A DNA stretch of 64,000 nt from an uncultured Prevotella sp. (GCA_900317405.1 ONGP01000002.1:62001-126000), one strand, 5' to 3'; positions 1-9,752 are shown, numbered from the stretch's first letter. Numbers and translations are program-made. Notes: generated from the letters alone by a model not told the origin.

Positions 1-1407
1 GTACCTTTCTATACACGCTCTATGGTTTACACTATGCCAGAGTTCCTGGAGCGTCGTTACAACACACAGAGCCGTACAATCCTCTCTGTTATCTCGCTGA
101 TTAGCTATGTACTTACCAAGGTAGCTGTTACTGTATATGCCGGCGGTCTTGTTTTCCAGCAGGTATTTGGTATCGAGCAGCTCTGGGGCATCGACTTCTT
201 CTGGATTGCAGCTATCGGTCTGGTAGTTATCACCGCTATCTATACCATCTTCGGTGGTATGAAAAGCGTGCTCTACACATCGGTACTGCAGACTCCTATC
301 CTTCTGCTCGGTTCGCTCATCATCCTGGTACTCGGTTTTAAGGCCCTGGGTGGATGGGACGAGATGATGGCCGTTTGCGGCGCTGTAGATGCTAACGAGT
401 ATGGCGACAAGATGACATCGCTGATTCGCGACAACCGCGATGCTAACTATCCTTGGCTGGGAGCCCTTATCGGTTCGGCTGTTATCGGTTTCTGGTATTG
501 GTGTACTGACCAGTACATCGTTCAGCGTGTACTCTCTGGTAAGGATGAGAAAGAGGCTCGCCGTGGTACCATCTTCGGTGCATATCTGAAGTTGCTACCC
601 GTATTCCTGTTCCTGATTCCTGGTATGATTGCCTTCGCAATGAGCACCAAGGGTATCACCCTGCCAAACGGCGAAGTATTTGTACTGAGCACTCCTGATG
701 CTGCTTTCCCAACACTCGTAGCTAAATTGCTGCCTGCAGGTGTTAAGGGTCTGGTAGTTTGCGGTATTCTTGCTGCCCTGATGTCTTCACTGGCATCTCT
801 GTTCAACTCTTCAGCTATGCTGTTCACTATCGACTTCTGGAAGCGTCTGCGTCCTGAGACTCCAGAGAAGCAGCTCGTACGTATCGGCCAGATTGCTACT
901 GTAGTAATCGTAATCCTCGGTATTCTGTGGATTCCCATCATGCGTTCTGTAGGTAATGTGCTCTACAACTATCTGCAGGATGTACAGTCAGTGCTGGCTC
1001 CTGGTATCGCTGCAGCATTCCTGCTGGGTATCTGCTGGAAGCGTGCATCGGCCAAGGGTGGTATGTGGGGATTGCTCTCTGGTATCATCATCGGTCTTAC
1101 ACGTCTGGGTGCCAAGGTTTACTATAGCAACGCTACCGATGCTGCCGACAGTTGGTTTAAGGCTGTATTCTACGACTTCAACTGGTTGTTCTTCTGCGGT
1201 GTAATGCTCATTGTTTGCTGTCTGATTGTGATCGCAGTATCACTCTGCACCGAGGCTCCTGACGAGAAGAAGATTCAGGGCCTGGTATTCGGCACATCAA
1301 CACCTGAGCAGATTGAGGCTACACGTAAGAGCTGGAACAAGTGGGATGTATTCCACACTATCGTTATCCTCGGCTTTACAGTAGCATTCTACATCTATTT
1401 CTGGTAA
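1..1407 (+). CDS. Sodium:solute symporter (SSS family), 5'-truncated; probable arabinose/sugar transporter
   Basis: The reading frame is already open at base 1 (VPFYTRS precedes the first ATG at 22), so the protein starts outside the window; 468 residues remain. It is a polytopic membrane protein of the SGLT/SSS family: the segment VYTMPEFLERRYN is the family signature after the early helices, followed by about ten hydrophobic helices and the WYWCTDQYIVQRVL segment typical of sugar members. It would bring a sugar into the cytoplasm using the sodium gradient. L-arabinose is inferred only from its position, 14 bp upstream of an AraR-like regulator and the araD/araA genes. The stop is TAA. The substrate cannot be read from sequence alone. 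Confidence 0.9.
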   Translation, partial: VPFYTRSMVYTMPEFLERRYNTQSRTILSVISLISYVLTKVAVTVYAGGLVFQQVFGIEQLWGIDFFWIAAIGLVVITAIYTIFGGMKSVLYTSVLQTPILLLGSLIILVLGFKALGGWDEMMAVCGAVDANEYGDKMTSLIRDNRDANYPWLGALIGSAVIGFWYWCTDQYIVQRVLSGKDEKEARRGTIFGAYLKLLPVFLFLIPGMIAFAMSTKGITLPNGEVFVLSTPDAAFPTLVAKLLPAGVKGLVVCGILAALMSSLASLFNSSAMLFTIDFWKRLRPETPEKQLVRIGQIATVVIVILGILWIPIMRSVGNVLYNYLQDVQSVLAPGIAAAFLLGICWKRASAKGGMWGLLSGIIIGLTRLGAKVYYSNATDAADSWFKAVFYDFNWLFFCGVMLIVCCLIVIAVSLCTEAPDEKKIQGLVFGTSTPEQIEATRKSWNKWDVFHTIVILGFTVAFYIYFW

Positions 1408-1421
1408 TTAGAATTTAAAAT

Positions 1422-2096
1422 ATGACATTTTATAACGAACATTCCAAAGTCTGGCTGTCGGTAGACTGCATCATCTTCGGATTCGACGAGAAGAAGCTGA
1501 AGATTCTTGTGGGCCGTCGCCAGATGGATCCAGGACGTGGTCAATGGAGCCTCTACGGAGGCTTCGTTGCTGCCACCGAAAGCGTAGATGAAGCAGCATC
1601 ACGCACATTGTTTGAACTGACTGGTCTGCGCAACATCTATATGAGCCAGATTGGTGCATTTGGTAAGGTGGACCGTGACCCAGGCGAACGTGTGGTTTCA
1701 ATAGCATACTATGCACTCATCAACGCCAGCGACTACGACGAGAAACTGCGTAAGTCGCATGGTGCAGAATGGATTGATATCGAGGAAATACCAGAACTCT
1801 ATTCTGACCACAACGAGATGGTGATAAAGGCTCGCAAACTGATTCAGGACAAGATGTCGAACGAACCAGTAGGTTTCAACCTGCTGCCAAGCCTCTTCAC
1901 ACTTACCCAGCTACAGACTCTCTACGAAGCTGTGTATGGTGTAGAACTCGACAAGCGCAACTTCCGCAAGCGCGTAAAGGATATGGACTTCATCCAGAAG
2001 ACCGACCTTATCGACAAGAAGAGTTCAAAACGCGGTGCATATCTCTACCGTTTCAATAAGAGAGCGTATACCGAAGAGTCAAATTTTAAACTGTAA
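1422..2096 (+). CDS. araR: AraR-like NUDIX-fold transcriptional regulator of arabinose use
   Basis: A 224-residue protein with an N-terminal NUDIX fold (about 10-140) and a C-terminal winged helix (about 150-220). It matches the architecture of AraR of Bacteroides thetaiotaomicron, which binds L-arabinose with the NUDIX fold and represses ara genes. The NUDIX box is degraded: [20 protein letters not shown] keeps the glycines but has RT..FE where hydrolases have RE..EE, so hydrolase activity is unlikely and a sensor role fits. It lies between the symporter and araD with gaps of 14 and 5 bp, so it is co-transcribed with the genes it probably regulates. Its DNA target was not identified here. 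Confidence 0.85.
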   Translation: MTFYNEHSKVWLSVDCIIFGFDEKKLKILVGRRQMDPGRGQWSLYGGFVAATESVDEAASRTLFELTGLRNIYMSQIGAFGKVDRDPGERVVSIAYYALINASDYDEKLRKSHGAEWIDIEEIPELYSDHNEMVIKARKLIQDKMSNEPVGFNLLPSLFTLTQLQTLYEAVYGVELDKRNFRKRVKDMDFIQKTDLIDKKSSKRGAYLYRFNKRAYTEESNFKL

Positions 2097-2101
2097 AAAC
2101 A

Positions 2102-2812
2102 ATGTTAGAAGAACTGAAAGAAAAAGTATTCAAGGCCAATCTTGACCTTGTGAAGCAGAACCTAGTAATCTTTACATGGGGCAATGTGTCTGGTATCGAC
2201 CGCGAGAAGGGACTGGTGGTAATCAAGCCCTCAGGCGTAGACTATGATGTAATGAAGGCCAGCGATATGGTAGTAGTAGACCTGGAGACAGGCGAGGTGG
2301 TAGATGGCGAACTCAACCCATCATCAGATACTCCAACACACCTTGTACTATATAAGGCTTTCCCAAATATTCAGGGTGTGGTTCACACCCACTCTACCTA
2401 TGCCACAGCATTTGCTCAGGCAGGTCGCGACATCCCAAATATTGGCACCACTCATGCCGACTACTTCTACAAGGATATCCCATGCACTCGCGATATGACC
2501 GAGGCCGAGGTTAAAGGTCAGTACGAGTTGGAGACTGGTAATGTGATTGTGGATGAGATTCTGAACATCCGTAAGATCAATCCTGACCACACTCCTGCCG
2601 TGCTGGTTAAGAATCATGGTCCTTTCTCATGGGGAACATCGCCCGACAATGCAGTGTACAACGCTAAGGTTATGGAGCAGTGTGCCAAGATGGCTTTCGT
2701 AGCTTTCTCGGTAAATCCCAACCTCACTATGAACCCACTGCTCATCGAGAAGCATTATATGCGTAAGCACGGACCTAATGCCTACTACGGACAGAAGGGA
2801 CAGAAACATTAA
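2102..2812 (+). CDS. araD: L-ribulose-5-phosphate 4-epimerase
   Basis: A 236-residue class II aldolase-fold enzyme, about the length of E. coli AraD (231). It converts L-ribulose 5-phosphate to D-xylulose 5-phosphate, the last step of the arabinose pathway, feeding the pentose phosphate pathway. Visible family features: [13 protein letters not shown] near residues 95-107 with zinc-binding histidines, GTTHADYF around 117-124, and NHGPFSWG near 170. It starts 5 bp after the regulator gene and is followed after 28 bp by araA, so one transcript is likely. Confidence 0.95.
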   Translation: MLEELKEKVFKANLDLVKQNLVIFTWGNVSGIDREKGLVVIKPSGVDYDVMKASDMVVVDLETGEVVDGELNPSSDTPTHLVLYKAFPNIQGVVHTHSTYATAFAQAGRDIPNIGTTHADYFYKDIPCTRDMTEAEVKGQYELETGNVIVDEILNIRKINPDHTPAVLVKNHGPFSWGTSPDNAVYNAKVMEQCAKMAFVAFSVNPNLTMNPLLIEKHYMRKHGPNAYYGQKGQKH

Positions 2813-2840
2813 TTATTAACTAATATACAACTTTATAACA

Positions 2841-4379
2841 ATGGCAACATTTGATAATTTCGAAATTTGGTGGGTAACTGGTGCTCAGCTTCTGTACGGA
2901 GGCGACGCAGTAGTTGCTGTAGATGGACACTCAAAGGAGATGGTTGACGGTCTGAACAAGAGCGGCAACATCCCCGTTAAGATAGTTTACAAGGGTACAG
3001 CCAACAGCTCAAAGGAAGTTGAGCAGGTAATGCTGGCTGCCAATAACGACGCTAAGTGTGTAGGTATCATCACATGGATGCACACTTTCTCACCTGCCAA
3101 GATGTGGATCAAGGGTCTGCAGCAGTTGCAGAAGCCTCTGCTCCACTTCCACACACAATACAATGCCGAGATACCCTGGAGCGAGATCGACATGGACTTC
3201 ATGAATCTGAACCAGAGTGCTCACGGCGATATCGAGTTCGGACACATCTGCACTCGTATGCGTATCGCACGCAAGGTGGTTTGCGGTTACTGGAAGGACG
3301 AGAAGGCTCAGAAGCAGATTGCCGTTTGGGCTCGTGTAGCAGCTGGTGTAGCTGATGCTCACAACGTACGCTGTCTGATGTTCGGTATGAACATGAACAA
3401 CGTAGCCGTAACAGATGGCGACCGCGTAGAGTTTGAGCAGCGTCTGGGTTATCACGTTGATTACTACCCAGTTTCATCGCTGATGGAGTACTTCAAGAAG
3501 GTAACCGATGCCGAGGCTGACGCTCTGGTTGAGGAGTACAAGAAGCTCTACACCATCAAGATAGATGAGAGCGGCGAGCAGGTTTACTGGGAGAAGGTTA
3601 AGAATGCAGCTAAGGCAGAGATTGCACTGCGCCGCGTGCTGAAGGATGAGGGCGCTACTGCCTTCACCACCAACTTCGACGATCTGGGTGATGCAGACAT
3701 CGATGCACCTGACTTCTGCGGATTCGACCAGATTCCCGGTCTGGCTTCACAGCGCCTGATGCAGGAGGGTTATGGTTTCGGTGCCGAGGGCGATTGGAAG
3801 ACAGCTTGTCTGTATCGCACTCTGTGGGTAATCCAGCAGGGCATGCCAACTGGTTGCTCATTCCTAGAAGACTACACTCTGAACTTCGCTGGTGACAAGA
3901 GTTCTTGTCTGCAGAGCCACATGCTCGAGATCTGTCCGCTGATTGCTACCGATAAGCCAAAGCTCGAGGTACACTTCCTGGGTATCGGTATCCGTAAGCA
4001 GCAGACTGCACGTCTGGTATTCACATCTAAGACTGGTGCTGGTATCAAGGCTACAGTTGTTGACCTTGGCAACCGTTTCCGCCTGATCAGTCAGGAGGTA
4101 GAGTGCATCGAGCCTCAGCCAATGCCAAAGCTGCCTGTAGCTTCTGCTCTGTGGGTTCCACAGCCCACGTTCGAGATTGGTGCTGCAGCTTGGATTCTGG
4201 CTGGTGGTACTCACCACAGTGCTTTCTCTTACGACATCAACGAGGAGTACTGGGAGGACTTTGCTGAGATGACCGGCATCGAGTATGTTCGCATCAACAA
4301 GCATACAAACATCGCCGATTTCAAGCAGACACTCCGCAACAACGAGGTGTACTACATGCTGAATAAAGCACTGCGATAA
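2841..4379 (+). CDS. araA: L-arabinose isomerase
   Basis: A 512-residue protein, close to E. coli AraA (500). It isomerises L-arabinose to L-ribulose in the cytoplasm and needs Mn2+. It opens with FEIWWVTGAQLLYGG, the usual AraA N-terminus (EVWFVTGSQHLYG in E. coli), and retains the TWMHTFSPAKMWIKGL segment and the C-terminal GGTHHSAFSYDIN with the metal/substrate histidines. It is the last gene before a strong hairpin terminator, so the first ara transcript ends here and araB is driven separately. Confidence 0.97.
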   Translation: MATFDNFEIWWVTGAQLLYGGDAVVAVDGHSKEMVDGLNKSGNIPVKIVYKGTANSSKEVEQVMLAANNDAKCVGIITWMHTFSPAKMWIKGLQQLQKPLLHFHTQYNAEIPWSEIDMDFMNLNQSAHGDIEFGHICTRMRIARKVVCGYWKDEKAQKQIAVWARVAAGVADAHNVRCLMFGMNMNNVAVTDGDRVEFEQRLGYHVDYYPVSSLMEYFKKVTDAEADALVEEYKKLYTIKIDESGEQVYWEKVKNAAKAEIALRRVLKDEGATAFTTNFDDLGDADIDAPDFCGFDQIPGLASQRLMQEGYGFGAEGDWKTACLYRTLWVIQQGMPTGCSFLEDYTLNFAGDKSSCLQSHMLEICPLIATDKPKLEVHFLGIGIRKQQTARLVFTSKTGAGIKATVVDLGNRFRLISQEVECIEPQPMPKLPVASALWVPQPTFEIGAAAWILAGGTHHSAFSYDINEEYWEDFAEMTGIEYVRINKHTNIADFKQTLRNNEVYYMLNKALR

Positions 4380-4395
4380 GCAAATCGCAAATATG

Positions 4396-4430
4396 ATTAG
4401 GAGCACTAAAAATGGGTGCTCCTAATTAAA
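4396..4430 (+). terminator. Rho-independent terminator after araA
   Basis: Perfect 11-bp stem, ATTAGGAGCAC (4396-4406) with GTGCTCCTAAT (4416-4426), 9-nt loop, then an A/T-rich tail. It separates araA from the regulator/araB unit. The T-run is short, so termination may be partial. Confidence 0.75.
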
Positions 4431-4492
4431 TTGAACAGGCAATGTAAATAGATAAAAATAGTAAATATAGTTCCTAAATCAAAAATTAATTG

Positions 4493-4500
4493 TATTTTTG
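4493..4500 (+). promoter_or_regulatory. Bacteroidetes -7 element (TATTTTTG)
   Basis: Matches TAnnTTTG. The ATG of the next gene is at 4510, only 9 nt downstream, so the transcript would be leaderless or nearly so. No clear TTTG is found 19-21 nt upstream. Confidence 0.6.
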
Positions 4501-4509
4501 CCGTCGATT

Positions 4510-5598
4510 ATGGTACAAACAGATTCTATTTATTGGTATGGAATAACAGCAGCAGCTTATTTAGTTACCTGCTGGGTATTTTCTGTAGTAAGAGGTGTGC
4601 ACAACTGTGGTACGCCCAAGGAGCGTAGAGCCTACATTTGGCCAGACCGCAAAATGCAAGTTATGATTTATCTATGCGGCACAGTTCTGTTGCCATATGT
4701 ATTAAATCCACAAAATGAGGCAGCGTGGATTCTGATGAAATCATACTTTCCATGCACCTATTATTTTTACTGCGGAGCGCTGATTTTCTGCTTTTTTGGC
4801 ACAGTAAAACAATGGAAAGTATGGAAAAAAGCCAATTTTATTGCAGCTATTATCACATTCTTAGCAATGGCACCGCTTATTGCCAATGCATGGTGGCCGT
4901 CAGGACTGCTTAGTCCAGAATTCGTCAAAGCATGGAACTATGTGGTGATAGTGGTAAGTATCATCATGATAGGCTATGCTAGTGTTGCTATGTGGCAAGT
5001 TATGAAATGGTTAAAAATAGCCCGCGAATTAAACTATTCAAACCCAGAAGACTTTCCAACCGAATATGCACACCGCATGTGGTTAACCCCTATCATACTC
5101 ACCCCATTTTTATGGCCAGCTTTCATCACCGACTCACCAAAAGTCATGGCAATTATGTGTATTCCATTAGCCATATTCAATATAGCCTTATTGTTGAACG
5201 TGATGCCTGTATGGCGCCGTGCTGCAATTCTTACTGAAGTTGATGAAGATGAAGCAGAGGCTGTCCCCTACGAAAACGATGAATTAGCAGAGGAACGTAG
5301 CAACAGAATCGCCACAGAAATAGAGAAGTTTGTAAATACAGAAGCTGCTTATCTTGATTCACATCTTGTACTGGAGCAGGTTGTAGAACGTTGCAACTTT
5401 AGTCGCAGATATGTTTCAAACGTGCTTACTGAACGTTTCGGTGGATTCTCCGACTATGTTAATGGTTTACGTCTCAACTACTTCGAGCAATATAAAGCAC
5501 AACATCCAAATTCTACGGATGAAAGTGCTGCAGAGGCAAGTGGTTTCACCTCATATAAAGCGTATCTTAAAGCAAAAGAACGCTTACCGCAAAAATAA
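4510..5598 (+). CDS. Membrane-anchored AraC-type regulator
   Basis: 362 residues from ATG 4510; an in-frame TTG at 4498 lies inside the -7 box and is not a credible start. The first two thirds contain about six hydrophobic helices (GITAAAYLVTCWVF, VMIYLCGTVLLPYV, NFIAAIITFLAMAPL, VVIVVSIIMIGY and others), then an acidic linker (EVDEDEAEAVPYENDE) and a C-terminal AraC-like helix-turn-helix pair (about 280-355: LVLEQVVERCNFSRRYVSNV, then a second degenerate one ESAAEASGFTSYKAYL). Such membrane regulators occur in Bacteroidetes but their signals are poorly known. It is inserted between araA and araB, 22 bp ahead of araB, so control of arabinose or arabinan genes is the simplest inference. Confidence 0.75.
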   Translation: MVQTDSIYWYGITAAAYLVTCWVFSVVRGVHNCGTPKERRAYIWPDRKMQVMIYLCGTVLLPYVLNPQNEAAWILMKSYFPCTYYFYCGALIFCFFGTVKQWKVWKKANFIAAIITFLAMAPLIANAWWPSGLLSPEFVKAWNYVVIVVSIIMIGYASVAMWQVMKWLKIARELNYSNPEDFPTEYAHRMWLTPIILTPFLWPAFITDSPKVMAIMCIPLAIFNIALLLNVMPVWRRAAILTEVDEDEAEAVPYENDELAEERSNRIATEIEKFVNTEAAYLDSHLVLEQVVERCNFSRRYVSNVLTERFGGFSDYVNGLRLNYFEQYKAQHPNSTDESAAEASGFTSYKAYLKAKERLPQK

Positions 5599-5620
5599 TA
5601 ATCAAAACTAATACAATATT

Positions 5621-7207
5621 ATGACAGCAAAACAAGTTATTGAGGCCGGTAAGGCCATCTTGGGAATCGAATTCGGTTCTACAAGAATCAAGGCTGTCCT
5701 CATCGACGAGGACAATAAGCCCATCGCACAGGGCTCACACGAGTGGGAGAATCAGTTGGTAGACGGTCTGTGGACCTACTCTACTGAGGCCATTTGGTAT
5801 GGTCTGCAGGACTGCTATGCTGAGCTCCGCAAGGATGTTCAGAAGCAGTACGACTGCGAAATCGAATCGCTGGCAGCTATCGGCTTCAGTGCTATGATGC
5901 ACGGCTATATGGCATTCAACGAGAAGCAGGAAATCCTGGTTCCATTCCGCACATGGCGTAACACCAACACAGGCAAAGCAGCAGCCGAGCTGTCTAAGCT
6001 CTTCAACTACAACATCCCTCTGCGCTGGAGTATCTCGCACCTGTATCAGTGCATTCTCGACAACGAGGAGCACGTTTCTGACATCAAGTATCTCACCACT
6101 CTGGCTGGTTATGTACACTGGCAGGTAACAGGTCAGTTCGTACTGGGTGTTGGCGATGCTTCAGGTATGATTCCTGTTGACCCAAAGACCAAGACTTATG
6201 ACGCTACAATGGTTAAGAAGTTCGACGAGCTCATCGCTCCAAAGGGATTCTCTTGGAAGCTGCTCGACATTCTGCCAAAGAGTCTGAATGCTGGCGAGAA
6301 TGCAGGTTTCCTCACTCCCGAGGGTGCTAAGAAGCTCGACGTCAGCGGCCACCTGAAGGCAGGTATCCCCGTATGTCCTCCTGAGGGCGATGCTGGTACA
6401 GGTATGGTTGCCACCAACGCTGTTAAGCAGCGCACTGGTAATGTATCAGCTGGTACATCTTCGTTCTCAATGATTGTACTTGAGAAGGAGCTGAGCAAGC
6501 CTTACGAGATGATTGATATGGTTACTACACCCGATGGTAGTCTAGTAGCTATGGTTCACTGCAACAACTGCACCAGCGATATCAACGCTTGGGTAGGCCT
6601 GTTCAAGGAATATCAGCAGTTGCTGGGTGTACCCGTTGATATGAACGAGCTCTATGGAAAACTGTTCAACGAGGCCCTGAAGGGTGATACCGACTGCGGC
6701 GGACTGATGGCCTACAACTATGTATCAGGCGAGCCTGTAACTGGTTTGGCTGAGGGCCGTCCAATGTTCGTACGCTCTGCCGGCGACAAGTTCAACCTGG
6801 CTAACTTTATGCGTGCCCACCTGTATGGTGCAATCGGTGTGCTTAAGATTGGTAACGATATCCTGCTGAAGGAAGAGAAGATCAAGGTTGACCGCATCAC
6901 TGGTCATGGCGGTTACTTCAAGACAGCCGGTGTAGGTCAGCGTATGCTGGCTGCCGCCCTCAACTCTCCTATCTCTGTGATGGAGACTGCAGGCGAAGGC
7001 GGTGCCTGGGGTATAGCTCTGCTGGCTGGATACCTTATTAATAATAATGGAAAGAATCTGGCCGACTATCTGGAGGACGTAGTATTCGCTGGCAACACTG
7101 GCGTATCTATCGCTCCTACAGCCGAGGATGTAGCTGGTTTCGAGAAGTATATCGAGAACTACAAGCGTTGTCTCCCAATCGAGCAGGCCGCTGTAGATAA
7201 TAAGTAA
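5621..7207 (+). CDS. araB: L-ribulokinase, FGGY family
   Basis: A 528-residue FGGY kinase that phosphorylates L-ribulose to L-ribulose 5-phosphate with ATP. The N-terminal ATPase motif is ILGIEFGSTRIKAVL (about 13-27); GNVSAGTSSFSMIV (about 275) and HGGYFKTAGVGQRMLAAAL (about 430) are the FGGY phosphate/adenosine loops. The family also includes xylulokinases, so the ribulokinase call rests on the arabinose neighbours and on overall resemblance to the Bacteroides araB-type protein. It ends 7 bp before the GH51 gene. Confidence 0.88.
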   Translation: MTAKQVIEAGKAILGIEFGSTRIKAVLIDEDNKPIAQGSHEWENQLVDGLWTYSTEAIWYGLQDCYAELRKDVQKQYDCEIESLAAIGFSAMMHGYMAFNEKQEILVPFRTWRNTNTGKAAAELSKLFNYNIPLRWSISHLYQCILDNEEHVSDIKYLTTLAGYVHWQVTGQFVLGVGDASGMIPVDPKTKTYDATMVKKFDELIAPKGFSWKLLDILPKSLNAGENAGFLTPEGAKKLDVSGHLKAGIPVCPPEGDAGTGMVATNAVKQRTGNVSAGTSSFSMIVLEKELSKPYEMIDMVTTPDGSLVAMVHCNNCTSDINAWVGLFKEYQQLLGVPVDMNELYGKLFNEALKGDTDCGGLMAYNYVSGEPVTGLAEGRPMFVRSAGDKFNLANFMRAHLYGAIGVLKIGNDILLKEEKIKVDRITGHGGYFKTAGVGQRMLAAALNSPISVMETAGEGGAWGIALLAGYLINNNGKNLADYLEDVVFAGNTGVSIAPTAEDVAGFEKYIENYKRCLPIEQAAVDNK

Positions 7208-7214
7208 TGTGTAT

Positions 7215-8804
7215 ATGAAGAAAGTATTTATAGCAACTATCGCAGCAGCATTTGCCATCACGGTAAATGCCGCTGACCCTGTGAAGGCTACCATTCATGC
7301 TGATAAGGCCGGTGCCAAGATCAACAAGGAGATTTATGGTCAGTTCTCTGAGCACCTGGGATCATGTATCTACGGTGGTCTTTGGGTTGGCGAAGGTTCA
7401 CAGATTCCTAACATCAATGGCTATCGTAAGGATGTGTTCGAGGCACTTAAGGCCCTGAAAATTCCCGTACTGCGCTGGCCAGGCGGATGTTTTGCCGACG
7501 ACTATCACTGGATGGACGGTATCGGTCCAAAGTCACAGCGTCCCTCTCTGCGTAACAACAACTGGGGTGGGACTATCGAGGACAACTCATTTGGTACACA
7601 CGAGTTTCTGAATCTCTGTGAGATGCTGGATTGTGAGCCATACATCAGTGGTAACGTAGGTTCAGGTACTGTTAAGGAGATGGCCCAGTGGGTTGAGTAT
7701 ATGACCAGCGATGGCGATACACCAATGGCCCGTCTGCGTCGTCAGAATGGCCGCGACAAGGCTTGGAAGGTTAAGTACTTCGGTATCGGTAACGAGGCTT
7801 GGGGTTGCGGTGGTAACATGACACCACAATACTACTCTGATGAGTTCCGTAAGTTCAACACCTACCTGCGTGATCAGGGCGAAAACCACCTGTATCGCAT
7901 CGCATCAGGTGCTAGCGACTACGACTACGACTGGACCAAGGTATGCATGGATAAGATTGGCGACCGCATGCAGGGTATTTCTCTGCACTACTACACTTGC
8001 ACAGGTTGGAGTGGTCCCAAGGGTTCTGCCACCAAGTTTGATACTGACCAGTACTACTGGGCTCTGGGCAAGTGCCTTGAGATCGAAGAGGTTATCAAGA
8101 AGCACAAGGCCATCATGGATAAGAAGGATCCTAAGGGCAAGATTGGTCTGCTAGTAGATGAGTGGGGTACATGGTGGGACGAAGAGCCCGGCACAATCCC
8201 AGGTCACCTGTATCAGCAGAACGCCCTGCGCGATGCATTCGTAGCAGCTCTCAGCCTCAACGTATTCCACAAGTACACCGACCGTGTAAAGATGGCTAAC
8301 ATCGCTCAGGTGGTTAACGTACTGCAGTCAATGATTCTGACCGATCAGGAAGGAACAGGCCACATGGTTCTTACCCCAACCTACTGGGTATTCCAGATGT
8401 ACACCCCATTCCAGGAGGCGACCTATCTGCCAGTTGATCTTGAGAGTGAGACCATCCAGTGCAGCACAGAGTACTTCAAGGAGAAACAGAAGACTGCCGA
8501 CAACACCACACGTCCTTGCCCACTGCTCTCTGCATCTGCAGCAAAGACTACCGACGGCGGCATCGTTCTAGCTCTTACCAATGTAAGTCTGGATAAGGCT
8601 CAGACAGTTGACTTCAACCTTGAGGGCTACAATGCCAAGACTGTAAGTGGCCGCATCCTTACATCTAAGAATGTTGCCGACTTCAACGACTTCACCCATC
8701 CTAACGTAGTTGCTCCTAAGGAGTACAAGGACGCAAAACTTAAGAAGAACGTCCTTTCGGTTAAGATACCAGCCAAGTCGATTATAGTTCTGAACATCAA
8801 GTAA
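7215..8804 (+). CDS. Secreted alpha-L-arabinofuranosidase, GH51
   Basis: 529 residues starting at ATG 7215 (a GTG two codons upstream is less likely). A signal peptide is clear: MKKVFIATIAAAFAITVNA before ADP. The rest is a GH51 catalytic barrel plus C-terminal beta domain: FGIGNEAWGCGG (about 193-204) holds the acid/base glutamate and LLVDEWGTWWDEEPG (about 313) the nucleophile. It removes terminal arabinofuranose from arabinan or arabinoxylan fragments, probably in the periplasm, supplying arabinose to the kinase/isomerase pathway encoded just upstream. It is last in the operon and ends at a strong hairpin. Confidence 0.93.
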   Translation: MKKVFIATIAAAFAITVNAADPVKATIHADKAGAKINKEIYGQFSEHLGSCIYGGLWVGEGSQIPNINGYRKDVFEALKALKIPVLRWPGGCFADDYHWMDGIGPKSQRPSLRNNNWGGTIEDNSFGTHEFLNLCEMLDCEPYISGNVGSGTVKEMAQWVEYMTSDGDTPMARLRRQNGRDKAWKVKYFGIGNEAWGCGGNMTPQYYSDEFRKFNTYLRDQGENHLYRIASGASDYDYDWTKVCMDKIGDRMQGISLHYYTCTGWSGPKGSATKFDTDQYYWALGKCLEIEEVIKKHKAIMDKKDPKGKIGLLVDEWGTWWDEEPGTIPGHLYQQNALRDAFVAALSLNVFHKYTDRVKMANIAQVVNVLQSMILTDQEGTGHMVLTPTYWVFQMYTPFQEATYLPVDLESETIQCSTEYFKEKQKTADNTTRPCPLLSASAAKTTDGGIVLALTNVSLDKAQTVDFNLEGYNAKTVSGRILTSKNVADFNDFTHPNVVAPKEYKDAKLKKNVLSVKIPAKSIIVLNIK

Positions 8805-8811
8805 TAAAAAT

Positions 8812-8842
8812 AAATCCTCGCCAATTGGCGGGGATTTATTAT
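8812..8842. terminator. Bidirectional terminator between GH51 and cation-efflux genes
   Basis: Stem AAATCCTCGCC (8812-8822) with GGCGGGGATTT (8827-8837), loop AATT, A-tract before and T-tract after, so it can serve both converging transcripts. Confidence 0.85.
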
Positions 8843-9720
8843 TTTGGTTCTACGTGTACTGCAATATGGGTTTCGGGACCGTAGTGCTGTCTTAACACAT
8901 CCTCTACCTCCGAAGCCTTGTCATGTGCCTCGCATAGCGTAATATTACCATCCATCAGTATATGCAACTCGATAGCGTAGTGGTTGCCTAGTCGTCGTGT
9001 ACGCAAATCGTGCGGTTCGTCTACCCCCTGCACCGATGCAGCCAGTTGCAATATCTCGTCCTCTACCGCATCAGGCAGCGACTGCTCCATCAGGTCGCCA
9101 ATGCCATTTCGCAGCAGATCTACTGACACCTTTATGATAAACATACCAACGATGATTGATGCCACAGGGTCGAGCACTGTCCACCGCTGTCCAAGAAATA
9201 TTGCTCCGCCTATGCCGATGGCAGTACCTATTGATGACAACGCATCGCTACGATGATGCCACGCATTGGCCTCAACAGCCTGAGAATTAAGTTTGTGGGC
9301 TTTAATCATCGAATAGTGATACACAGCCTCCTTAAGCACTATCGATAGCAATGCAGCCCACAGAGCCAAAAGGCCAGGAGCCTCAAGTTCCTCGCCTTGT
9401 GCCCAGGAAATAATCTTGGTCAGTCCACTATATACAATGCCTACGGCAACTATCAGCAGAGCCACACCTATAATAGTCATTGCCAGTGTTTCGTATTTGC
9501 CGTGACCATAGTCGTGCGACTTATCCTTGGGTTTGCCGCTGATGTGTACAAACACCAGCACGATGATGTCAGTCACAAAGTCAGACAGCGAGTGCACTGC
9601 ATCGGCTACCATAGCAGCACTGTGCCCCACTATACCGGCCACAAACTTAAAGAGCAGCAGTATCACGTTTACTGCTCCTCCCACCATCGTAACCTTATAT
9701 ATCTCCTTATTTCTTTCCAT
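8839..9720 (-). CDS. Cation diffusion facilitator (FieF/CzcD family) metal exporter
   Basis: 293 residues from the ATG at 9720 (a GTG sits just upstream at 9723). Six membrane helices followed by a cytoplasmic dimerisation domain. The two metal sites of the family are visible: ADAVHSLSDFVTD (about 40-52) and HHRSDALSS (about 155-163); the C-terminus has histidines in the LRTRRLGNHYAIELHI region. It would export Zn2+, Fe2+ or a similar divalent cation in exchange for protons; the metal cannot be told from sequence. It stands alone between two terminators, with no metal-sensor gene nearby. Confidence 0.9.
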   Translation of the reverse strand: MERNKEIYKVTMVGGAVNVILLLFKFVAGIVGHSAAMVADAVHSLSDFVTDIIVLVFVHISGKPKDKSHDYGHGKYETLAMTIIGVALLIVAVGIVYSGLTKIISWAQGEELEAPGLLALWAALLSIVLKEAVYHYSMIKAHKLNSQAVEANAWHHRSDALSSIGTAIGIGGAIFLGQRWTVLDPVASIIVGMFIIKVSVDLLRNGIGDLMEQSLPDAVEDEILQLAASVQGVDEPHDLRTRRLGNHYAIELHILMDGNITLCEAHDKASEVEDVLRQHYGPETHIAVHVEPK

Positions 9721-9752
9721 CACGTTGCATTTACATTACTTATTATATAACA

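Noticed and set aside
522..941. Antisense ORF of 139 codons within the symporter gene
   Set aside because: Codon-composition shadow of a conserved membrane protein gene; low-complexity, no family resemblance.
2431..2450. TGGCAC..TGCC in araD resembling a sigma-54 promoter
   Set aside because: Inside coding sequence of an operon gene, with a poor -12 half and nothing to drive.
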